Shown here: positions 57,018 to 64,000 of the stretch, piece after piece
Layout of the letters: every line of letters starts with the position of its first letter
How positions within the stretch are numbered: position 1 is the stretch's first letter
Assembly: GCA_022600195.1 (NCBI GenBank)
Contig: JAHZKX010000018.1
Span: 248,001-312,000 of the forward strand
Source: Planctomycetota bacterium
GTDB taxonomy: Bacteria > Planctomycetota > Planctomycetia > Planctomycetales > Planctomycetaceae
DNA length: 64,000 bases
Direction of reading: 5' to 3'
Position numbers and translations under genes: made by a program
Notes under the pieces: generated by a model
What the model was told of the DNA's origin: nothing
The model's database searches: none
Seen by the model: the letters and a program-made list of their open reading frames with translations, nothing else

Positions 57018-58367
57018 CTACCGACCAAATCCTAATTTTTTGATAATTGCCTGATTGAGGGTCTCACGCACAACCTCAACTGGGATCCGGTCAAATACGG
57101 TCTGAAAGAAACCTTCCACGATCATATGCATCGCCTCATACTCAGACATACCCCGTGACATACAGTAGAAAATTTGTTCTTCATCCACACGACCTGCTGT
57201 CGCTCCATGTGTGCAGCGGACATCATCTGCTTCAATTTCCAATCCAGGAATCGCATCGACACGACAGGTCGGAGACAGCATCAAGGAATCATTACGCTGA
57301 TATCCGTTCGTTTGCTGCCCTTCTGCTTCCACTAGAATCATTCCCCTCCAAATGGCGCGACTGTGATCGCGCAACACCTGTTTATATAACAGATCGGATC
57401 GTGTCTCTGGTGCATTGTGGGCTTGCTGTGTATAGAAAGAATGAATCTGTTTCTCTGTTGAGAATGTAACTCCATTCACCTCGGCTTCAGCACCACGACC
57501 ATCGAGTACTACATCCTGATGAATGTGCGCCAATTTGGCACCAATCCCACCGACGGTCCATTGCAGGAATCCGTTATTCTCAACACGTCCTGCTTGATGA
57601 GCGATATGCCAGGCTTTCTGATTCCAGTTCTGCAACTGGACATACCTGAGTCGGGCTTCCTGGCCCAGAATTAATTCGACCGCACCAACATGCAAACCCA
57701 GATTTTCTGTCGTTGCGGAAACCGTTTCTTCCAGTAACGTGGCGGAAGCGCCATCTTCAAGAATAATCAACGTATGACTGAAATCCGCGGCTTTTTCTGC
57801 TTGTAAAGTAATCAGACTATGCAAAGGCGCCTCAACAGAAACATTGCGAGGAACATATAAAACCGTTCCACCAGTCCAGAAAGCTGCATGCCAGGCGGAA
57901 AATCGATCGGTCTCGCTATCGACTGCTTTCGTCATGAAATGTTTTTTGATCAAATCACTGTGATCTCTGACAACCACGGCAAGATCACCAAAGATCACAC
58001 CTTTTGCCGCCAGCTCTGCTGATAAATCATTCGAAGCCAATTGGCCATCAATGTGAGTAACATGCCCGGCAAACTCTGCCTGACCTTTGAGTATCGTTCC
58101 CGTATCATTTCCGTCTGCGGAATCTTGAGAGAGTTCAGAAGCGGCGTTTAATTGAAATCGATCGGGACGCATAGCACGCAGATCAACACGACGAAATTCT
58201 TCCGGGTCCAACTCAGATTCCAAAAGCTCACAATAGCTTTTAAAGGCATCTCGACGTGATTGAGTCACCCATTCGGGTTCATCTCGGGTTGATAAAAACG
58301 CTTCAAAGGCTGCTTCACCAAATCCAGCGGGGATTGCAGCAGAGGTATTAACTGACGGAGTACTCAT
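57018..58367 (-). CDS. sufD: Fe-S cluster assembly scaffold subunit SufD
   Basis: The 449-residue protein is SufD of the SufBCD scaffold complex. It has GGTVLYVPRNVSVEAPLHSL, the typical FSTEKQIHSFYTQQAHNAPETRSDLLYK and C-terminal CTHGATAGRVDEEQIFYCMSRG blocks. Cytoplasmic. Located 128 bp after sufB on the same strand. Length and motifs are normal. Confidence 0.95.
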   Translation of the reverse strand: MSTPSVNTSAAIPAGFGEAAFEAFLSTRDEPEWVTQSRRDAFKSYCELLESELDPEEFRRVDLRAMRPDRFQLNAASELSQDSADGNDTGTILKGQAEFAGHVTHIDGQLASNDLSAELAAKGVIFGDLAVVVRDHSDLIKKHFMTKAVDSETDRFSAWHAAFWTGGTVLYVPRNVSVEAPLHSLITLQAEKAADFSHTLIILEDGASATLLEETVSATTENLGLHVGAVELILGQEARLRYVQLQNWNQKAWHIAHQAGRVENNGFLQWTVGGIGAKLAHIHQDVVLDGRGAEAEVNGVTFSTEKQIHSFYTQQAHNAPETRSDLLYKQVLRDHSRAIWRGMILVEAEGQQTNGYQRNDSLMLSPTCRVDAIPGLEIEADDVRCTHGATAGRVDEEQIFYCMSRGMSEYEAMHMIVEGFFQTVFDRIPVEVVRETLNQAIIKKLGFGR

Positions 58368-58495
58368 TCGATTATCTATTATGCCTTCAGCATCTTATTT
58401 GTAAATTGATAAATGGAACTGTTCGAAGGCAGCATACCTTCACTTGCTTCGTTTTAATTTAAACAAATTTTTCAGTCATGCAGCAATGGGCTGCT

Positions 58496-59920
58496 TTAAC
58501 CAATGGAACCTTCCATCTGTAACTCGATCAGTCGGTTCATCTCAACCGCGTATTCCATCGGCAGTTCTTTTACCAAAGGCTCGATAAAGCCCGTCACAAT
58601 CATGGAAGAAGCTTCTGCCTCGCTTAACCCACGACTCATCAGATAAAACAACTGTTCTTCTCCAATTTTGGAAACGCTGGCTTCGTGTTCGATCGCAACA
58701 TCATTCTCATCGATCTCAATATAGGGATACGTATCGCTCCGACTTTCTGGATCTAGCAACAGTGCATCGCAGACCACATTCGATTTGCAGCCGTGCGCTC
58801 CAGGATCGACTTTGACCAGCCCACGATAACTCGTTCGACCCCCATCCTTTGAAATACTTTTGGAGATAATGCGGCTCGATGTGTTGGGAGCACAATGCAC
58901 CATTTTGGCGCCCGCATCCTGATGCTGACCTTCACCGGCAAATGCAATGGAGAGAGTCTCACCACGAGCTCGTTCGCCCATCAGGAATATCGCGGGATAC
59001 TTCATCGTCAGCTGAGATCCCAAGTTGCCATCCACCCACTCCATCAGTGAATCTTCGTATGCAAATGCCCGCTTCGTGACGAGGTTGTAAACGTTGTTCG
59101 ACCAGTTTTGAATCGTGGTATAACGGAACCGACCGCCTTTTTTCACGATGATCTCGACAACAGCAGAGTGCAGACTGTTAGAACTGTAAGTCGGAGCCGT
59201 ACAACCTTCAACGTAATGGCAGGAAGCCCCTTCATCAACAATCACCAGAGTCCGTTCAAACTGACCCATATTTTCTGAGTTAATTCGGAAGTAGGCCTGC
59301 AAAGGAAATTCAATATGCACACCAGGAGGCACATACACAAACGAGCCACCCGACCAGACTGCCGAGTTCAAGGCAGCATACTTGTTATCATCGGGGGGAA
59401 TGATCTTCCCAAAATATTCTTTGAGCAGTTCCGGATGGTCTTTTAATGCAGAGTCGGTATCTGTAAACAGCACGCCCTGTTTAGCAAGATCTTCCTGCAA
59501 GCTGCCGTAAACCACTTCGGATTCATACTGGGCTTTGACTCCTGCAAGAAATTTTTTCTCTGCTTCGGGAATTCCCAGACGATCGTAGGTTTTGCGAATA
59601 TCATCAGGCACGTCTTCCCAACTTCGCTCCTGCCCTTCGGAAGCTCGGACGAAATAATGGATATCCTGATAATTGAGATCATTCAGATTACCGCCCCATT
59701 GAGGAGTTGGCTTTTGCTCGAAAATTTCGAACGACTTTAACCGAAAATCACGCATCCAGGCTGGCTCATTTTTCATTTCTGAAATTTGTGCAACAACCTC
59801 GGCGTTCAAACCTGGTTTGCCGCTAAACACATATTTGTCAGTGGGATCGTGAAATCCGTACTGGTAATCGCCTATATCGGGATTCTCATTTTCAGAATTG
59901 GTATCCAACTTGGTAGCCAT
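58496..59920 (-). CDS. sufB: Fe-S cluster assembly scaffold subunit SufB
   Basis: A 474-residue SufB. I select ATG 59920 with GGGAG at good distance; a start 13 codons earlier exists. Markers are [40 protein letters not shown] with the conserved Cys, and the C-terminal [21 protein letters not shown]. With SufC and SufD it builds nascent Fe-S clusters. 130 bp separate it from sufC. Confidence 0.97.
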   Translation of the reverse strand: MATKLDTNSENENPDIGDYQYGFHDPTDKYVFSGKPGLNAEVVAQISEMKNEPAWMRDFRLKSFEIFEQKPTPQWGGNLNDLNYQDIHYFVRASEGQERSWEDVPDDIRKTYDRLGIPEAEKKFLAGVKAQYESEVVYGSLQEDLAKQGVLFTDTDSALKDHPELLKEYFGKIIPPDDNKYAALNSAVWSGGSFVYVPPGVHIEFPLQAYFRINSENMGQFERTLVIVDEGASCHYVEGCTAPTYSSNSLHSAVVEIIVKKGGRFRYTTIQNWSNNVYNLVTKRAFAYEDSLMEWVDGNLGSQLTMKYPAIFLMGERARGETLSIAFAGEGQHQDAGAKMVHCAPNTSSRIISKSISKDGGRTSYRGLVKVDPGAHGCKSNVVCDALLLDPESRSDTYPYIEIDENDVAIEHEASVSKIGEEQLFYLMSRGLSEAEASSMIVTGFIEPLVKELPMEYAVEMNRLIELQMEGSIG

Positions 59921-60050
59921 TTCAATTTCTCCCACTTTGTATTTCACAATACACCTCAACCAGAAGATGCATTTTGTTAATTGTTTTAGAATTTTCTTAA
60001 AGGAGTGATTTATTTAACTGCTCTTATCACCTGATGAAACAAACCTGACT

Positions 60051-60848
60051 CTAAACTGCTTCGACAACTTCTTCCGCCGCTGCTTCTGGATGACGTTCGC
60101 GGATATTGGAATAACCGTGTTCGTGAAGCTCCGCGGCCAAATTGGCATCGCCTGTCTCAACAATTCTGCCCGCCAACATCACATGCGTAAACTGAGGTTG
60201 ATTGAATTCCAACAATCGTTCATGGTGAGTAATTATCAACACTCCCATCTCCGGACCAGATAAACGACTGAGGCCTTCGCTGACTACTTTCACTGCATCG
60301 CTGTCTAATCCACTGTCCGTTTCATCCAGAACTGCAAATTTTGGTTTCAACATGGCCAGCTGGAGAATTTCCATCCGTTTCTTTTCGCCACCTGAAAAGC
60401 CATCATTCAGATAACGTCGCGCCATTTCAGGATCCATGCCCAATTCGTTCATTTGGCCTAGAAGTTCTTTACGGAATTCACGCATCGGAATCAGCTTTTC
60501 CCCTTCTTTACGATCGGGGTTCCTGACATTCGACATCGCATGTCTTAAAAAATCTGCAACCTTGACTCCGGGAATGACTACCGGATATTGAAACGCCAGA
60601 AAAAGTCCCAATCGAGCCCGTTCGTTGGGATCCAGCTCGATGATGTTCGTGCCGTCGATCTCAATTTTTCCCCCGGTGATTGTGTAACCAGGGTGACCGG
60701 CCATCGCGTATGCCAATGTGCTTTTTCCAGAACCATTGGGCCCCATTAAAGCGTGGATCTCACCCTGCTTTATTTCCAGGTCGACCCCTTTTAAGATCGG
60801 TGTGTCGCTGACTGATACATGTAAATCGGAAATTTTCAACAAACTCAT
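60051..60848 (-). CDS. sufC: Fe-S cluster assembly ATPase SufC
   Basis: A 265-residue ABC ATPase with Walker A GPNGSGKSTLAY, signature FSGGEKKRMEIL, Walker B FAVLDETDSGLDSD and the H-loop ITHHERLL. It powers the SufBCD scaffold. CAGGATG before the start serves as ribosome site. It lies 96 bp after sufR. Confidence 0.97.
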   Translation of the reverse strand: MSLLKISDLHVSVSDTPILKGVDLEIKQGEIHALMGPNGSGKSTLAYAMAGHPGYTITGGKIEIDGTNIIELDPNERARLGLFLAFQYPVVIPGVKVADFLRHAMSNVRNPDRKEGEKLIPMREFRKELLGQMNELGMDPEMARRYLNDGFSGGEKKRMEILQLAMLKPKFAVLDETDSGLDSDAVKVVSEGLSRLSGPEMGVLIITHHERLLEFNQPQFTHVMLAGRIVETGDANLAAELHEHGYSNIRERHPEAAAEEVVEAV

Positions 60849-60944
60849 TTTTCGTATTTCATCCTGTCATTCGGAATTCTGAACGAATTCAGAAACGTCA
60901 ATAATTAAATGTAAAGGGTTTCGTATTCCACTTAACTGGTCTGT

Positions 60945-61568
60945 TTAGTTGACCTGTGCTTCAAACTCACAACAATGATGCCCATCCAGACAACACTCTG
61001 ACAAATTCATTTTCGTCCCCAAAACCCGCTCAAACACACGCTGCTCCAGCTCGCAGATAGAAGCATCCCCACTGGCAATGTTATGATAAGGGCAATTATG
61101 CTCCCGCAAAATAGGCAGCGGGCCTGTTTGATCGATCTCGACAACAAATCCCCGTTCTTGCAAGGCCTCTTTCAACTGCTCCATCCGCCCTTGCAATGAG
61201 GGGGCATCCACACTTCTCCCATACTGATGCACCAATGCCGTCTGGATTCGAGCTGCAAGCCGACATCGCAAATCTTCATCATCGATGCCTTTGAGTTCTT
61301 CCCACAGGATATTCGCCAGCTCGGCATAATTATCACCCAGCAGTCTCATTCCTAAACTGGTCACGGAATAAGAATAATGCGGCCGTCCACGACCCTCTTT
61401 TACCTGGGTTCTCGCGATTAGGTCCAGGCCTTGTAAACGGACCAGACGCTGACGAACGGCAGTTGCCGTCACACCCTCCTGTTCACAAATCTCATGAATC
61501 GTTGCCGACTTAAGACGATTGAGCCCCAGCAAAAAACTACGATCATTTTCATCGATTGAGACGCGCAT
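60945..61568 (-). CDS. sufR: SufR-like Fe-S-sensing transcription regulator of the suf operon
   Basis: The 207-residue protein has an N-terminal winged helix (about 15-75; TIHEICEQEGVTATAVRQRLVRL) and a C-terminal Cys-rich region: C159 (NCPYHNIA), C172 (ICELEQR), C192/C193 and C199/C200 (ECCLDGHHCCEF). This is the SufR pattern, where a [4Fe-4S] cluster controls binding to a palindrome at the suf promoter. Synechocystis SufR represses suf genes when clusters are plentiful. It is the first gene of the operon, and a palindrome-covered promoter lies about 100 bases upstream. Confidence 0.9.
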   Translation of the reverse strand: MRVSIDENDRSFLLGLNRLKSATIHEICEQEGVTATAVRQRLVRLQGLDLIARTQVKEGRGRPHYSYSVTSLGMRLLGDNYAELANILWEELKGIDDEDLRCRLAARIQTALVHQYGRSVDAPSLQGRMEQLKEALQERGFVVEIDQTGPLPILREHNCPYHNIASGDASICELEQRVFERVLGTKMNLSECCLDGHHCCEFEAQVN

Positions 61569-62012
61569 AGATCGTTTTCTAATTGGTTTAAAAAAGGGGG
61601 ATCAAATAATACTGGCTTCAGCAGTCTGAGCTATCCAAACTGCAACAGGCCTCACTTACATTCATCCTAGGCAGTTCTTATATTTTTGACAACCAATATT
61701 GTCAAAAATCAATAATTGAGATCCAATTTCAAATAATGATAACTTTTCTTCGCTTTTGCAAGAAACACCTTGGAACGTAAACTGTTATTTGATAGTCTCA
61801 TACAATGATTCTGGCACCGATGATAGCAGTATCGAAAACAGAGGAACCTACGATCACTCTTTACCCGGCCCTGAAAAACGATCAAACCGCAATTTCAACG
61901 ACATTCGGACATGTTATACCCCGCTTCAAATAGTCCTGAATCAAAATAGAGTGGAATTTGATTTGATCTTTGATTTCTGGCAACGGTTACTTGCGAATGG
62001 GAATCCAATTTT
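61569..62012. other. Divergent region between sufR and the AGCS symporter
   Basis: About 445 bases holding the sufR promoter/operator. A plus-strand open frame at 61756-62016 overlaps the symporter start and looks non-coding. No promoter for the symporter was resolved. Confidence 0.5.
61677..61709 (-). promoter_or_regulatory. Near-consensus promoter overlapped by a perfect palindrome (suf operator)
   Basis: On the minus strand, TTGACA (61700-61705), a 17-base spacer and TATAAG (61677-61682) form an almost perfect sigma-70 promoter. A perfect 11-bp inverted repeat (61682-61692 with 61699-61709, 6-base gap) covers the -35 and spacer completely. A repressor on the palindrome would block RNA polymerase, and SufR, encoded 110 bases downstream, is the clear candidate. 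Confidence 0.85.
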
Positions 62013-63680
62013 ATGAATTTCGACCGGCAATACAGACCCCTCACTTCGATCCTTTATTCCGGACTGATACTCTTTCTGGCCTGCCTGCTGCTGACCCCCA
62101 CTGACCTTTCAGCGGCCGACGAGCAAACGGCAACGACACCTGCCGAAGCCCCTCTGAAAGCAGAAACAACGGAGCCAGAGCCCCAGGGCTTCAAACGCAT
62201 CGAATTAAAAATCGACGGGCTCTTCGGAAAGTTCAATAAAGTCGTCGCCAGCATTTTCTTTTATCCAGTTCCCATAACATCAGATCAGTTTCAAAACGGG
62301 AAGGGAATTCCTTTGGCCGTGCTCTGGCTGGTCATCGGCGCCACGTATTTCACCTTCCGCATGAATTTCATCAATATTCGTGCTTTCAAACATGCACTTT
62401 TATTAGTTCGTGGAAAGTACGATAACCCGACCGATGCCGGAGAAGTGACCCACTTTCAAGCTCTGACCGCCGCGCTCTCTGCAACCGTCGGCCTGGGTAA
62501 TATCGCTGGTGTTGCCATTGCCATTGGAACGGGGGGACCAGGCGCCATGTTCTGGATGATGCTGGCAGGCTTGTTGGGTATGACATCCAAGTTTGCCGAA
62601 TGTACTCTGGCACAAATTTACCGCCGCATCAGTCCTGACGGACGCGTGATGGGTGGTCCAATGTGTTATCTATCAGAAGGCTTAAAAGAAGAGTTTGGTT
62701 CCAATCCGGCAATGAACGGACTGGGAAAGTTTTTAGCCGTTTTCTTTGCCGTCTTATGTATTGGTGGTTCACTGGCTGGAGGAAACGCATTTCAAGTCAA
62801 ACAGTCGCTGGACGCGGTCGCGGTGACCATCCCCGGCCTTGAGGACTATAGCTGGGTTTATGGACTGTTAATGGCATTTTTTGTGGGCATCGTCATTATT
62901 GGCGGCATTCGCAGTATCGCACGCACTACGGAGAAAATCGTACCTCTCATGTGCGGTATCTATGTGCTGGCTTGTCTGGCCATTATTGTAATGAATCTCG
63001 AAGCAATACCCGCTTGTTTTGAAAAAATCATCGAGGGAGCCTTCAACCCGGATGCCATGTATGGCGGCTTTATCGGGGTCTTGATCATTGGGTTTAAACG
63101 GGCTGCCTTTTCGAATGAAGCCGGGGTGGGTTCCGCAGCTATTGCCCACTCAGCCGCTAAAACAGAGTATCCGGTGCGGGAAGGGATCGTGGCTTCACTC
63201 GGCCCTTTTGTCGACACCATCGTAATCTGTACCATGACGGCACTCGTGATGATCATTACCGGTGCCTACAACAACCCCCAGTACGCGGATATGATCGCCA
63301 ATGATCAGGGGGCAGCACTCACTTCACAAGCCATGAGTTCACAGATCCCCTACTTTCAGTATGTACTCTCTGTTTCCGTAATCTTGTTTGCATATTCAAC
63401 CATGATCTCCTGGTCATACTACGGCGAACGCTGCTGGGCGTTCCTGCTCGGTGACAGTAAAAAAGTTTCGCTCTCCTATCGTATCCTGTTCCTGATATTT
63501 GTTGTTCTGGGTTCGATTGTTTCCGCAACCAACGTCTTAAATTTTGGCGATCTCATGATTCTGGGAATGGCATTCCCTAATATCCTGGGCGTACTCTTAC
63601 TTTCAAACCGGGTTAAAAAAGAACTCGACATTTACTGGAAGAAATACAAGTCCGGGGAATTCGACAACCAGACTAAATAA
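62013..63680 (+). CDS. AGCS-family sodium:alanine/glycine symporter with N-terminal extension
   Basis: A 555-residue membrane protein with about ten to eleven membrane segments. Family motifs include TALSATVGLGNIAGVAIAIGTGGPGAMFWM near residue 155 (in two blocks) and FKRAAFSNEAGVGSAAIAHSAA. AGCS carriers import alanine or glycine with sodium. The first about 85 residues are extra: a signal-like hydrophobic segment ending in LSAADEQ and a Thr/Glu/Pro-rich linker. GGGAA precedes the ATG. Confidence 0.93.
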   Translation: MNFDRQYRPLTSILYSGLILFLACLLLTPTDLSAADEQTATTPAEAPLKAETTEPEPQGFKRIELKIDGLFGKFNKVVASIFFYPVPITSDQFQNGKGIPLAVLWLVIGATYFTFRMNFINIRAFKHALLLVRGKYDNPTDAGEVTHFQALTAALSATVGLGNIAGVAIAIGTGGPGAMFWMMLAGLLGMTSKFAECTLAQIYRRISPDGRVMGGPMCYLSEGLKEEFGSNPAMNGLGKFLAVFFAVLCIGGSLAGGNAFQVKQSLDAVAVTIPGLEDYSWVYGLLMAFFVGIVIIGGIRSIARTTEKIVPLMCGIYVLACLAIIVMNLEAIPACFEKIIEGAFNPDAMYGGFIGVLIIGFKRAAFSNEAGVGSAAIAHSAAKTEYPVREGIVASLGPFVDTIVICTMTALVMIITGAYNNPQYADMIANDQGAALTSQAMSSQIPYFQYVLSVSVILFAYSTMISWSYYGERCWAFLLGDSKKVSLSYRILFLIFVVLGSIVSATNVLNFGDLMILGMAFPNILGVLLLSNRVKKELDIYWKKYKSGEFDNQTK

Positions 63681-63783
63681 GTAGCACGAACAAAGATTAC
63701 CATTGTTCACGGCAGTCTTGATTTCATACAATTAAGGTGGCCTGCTGTTAATTGACATCACTCATAAATGAAAGTTCTGCACG

Positions 63784-64000
63784 ATGGGCTACTTCAAAGG
63801 GAAAAAAATTCTCGTCCCTACCGATTTTTCTGAAACCTCTCTGAATGCTATCAAAACGGCAATTCAAATTGCCGAGGATCCCGCATCAGTAACCGTTGTG
63901 CATGTGATGGTTCCTCTGGACATGGTATCTCCCGGTGTGCTGTTCGGAGGGCTGACAAACGAAAAGCGAACAGAGCATGTCTTAGAATATGCAAAGGAAG
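63784..64000 (+). CDS. Universal stress protein (UspA family), cut off by the window edge
   Basis: Only the first 72 codons are inside the window. KKILVPTDFSETSLNAIKTA is the typical UspA opening strand and helix, followed by SVTVVHVMVP. The nucleotide-binding Gly motif lies further on and cannot be seen. The ATG at 63784 is the first in frame before the core. It is 103 bp downstream of the symporter; no terminator was seen between. Confidence 0.85.
   Translation, partial: MGYFKGKKILVPTDFSETSLNAIKTAIQIAEDPASVTVVHVMVPLDMVSPGVLFGGLTNEKRTEHVLEYAKE

Noticed and set aside
61756-62016. 86-codon plus-strand frame before the symporter
   Set aside because: Ends 4 bases inside the symporter start and has no ribosome site or recognisable pattern.

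Overview
The window reads as the chromosome of a planctomycete, most like Gimesia or a relative in Planctomycetaceae. This is an inference from gene content, not a database match. The evidence is: a DUF1549/DUF1553 cytochrome protein beside a secreted cytochrome c/WD40 protein, tetrahydromethanopterin (H4MPT)-type C1 genes (mch) in a bacterium, several FHA and SpoIIE-type signalling proteins, an ECF sigma factor with a non-standard membrane partner, and base composition near 50% GC. I saw no rRNA, tRNA, CRISPR array, insertion sequence or phage gene. Most of the window is core-genome-like.

Layout. 1-9.8 kb: the 5' part of a secreted HExxH protein running off the left edge, a secreted neutral-ceramidase-like protein, aconitase (acnA), an RluA-type pseudouridine synthase, a soluble transhydrogenase (sthA), an MsrP-like molybdoenzyme and a Bax-inhibitor-1 membrane protein. 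10-15.5 kb: a fused 5-oxoprolinase, a cyclophilin and a DUF1445 protein, possibly linked through glutamate/5-oxoproline chemistry. 16-20 kb: a DapA-like aldolase, mch, a RimK-like ATP-grasp ligase and an IMPase-family phosphatase, probably one C1/H4MPT-related unit, then a convergent methyltransferase. 21-27.5 kb: a YrdC-phosphatase fusion, rpiB, and the glycine cleavage genes gcvH, gcvPA and gcvPB followed by a lipoate ligase; gcvT is not here.

28-38.6 kb is a signalling region: an FHA protein with a Gln/Pro tail, an ECF sigma/anti-sigma-like pair followed by a large secreted protein, two tandem FHA-GAF-SpoIIE phosphatases, and a uronate-isomerase-like amidohydrolase. 38.7-47.8 kb (minus strand) is a three-gene secreted set: a DUF1549/DUF1553 cytochrome, a PPC-domain protein, and a cytochrome c/WD40 protein whose propeller is split by about 300 residues of Lys/Ala-rich coil. 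48.4-51.9 kb: ribBA, a sarcosine-oxidase-like flavoenzyme, a short secreted protein and csrA. 52.3-56.1 kb: rpmB and gatC, gatA, gatB, with intrinsic terminators in the rpmB leader and between gatC and gatA. 56.1-61.6 kb (minus strand): the Fe-S assembly operon sufR-sufC-sufB-sufD-Rieske-sufT, behind a near-consensus promoter buried in a perfect 11-bp palindrome. 62-64 kb: an AGCS sodium/amino-acid symporter and the start of a universal stress protein.

The items most worth a second look are the SufR promoter/operator, the coil-interrupted cytochrome/WD40 protein and its operon, the degenerate-YrdC phosphatase fusion, the 5-oxoprolinase/DUF1445 pairing, the mch cluster, and the terminators in the rpmB-gatCAB region.
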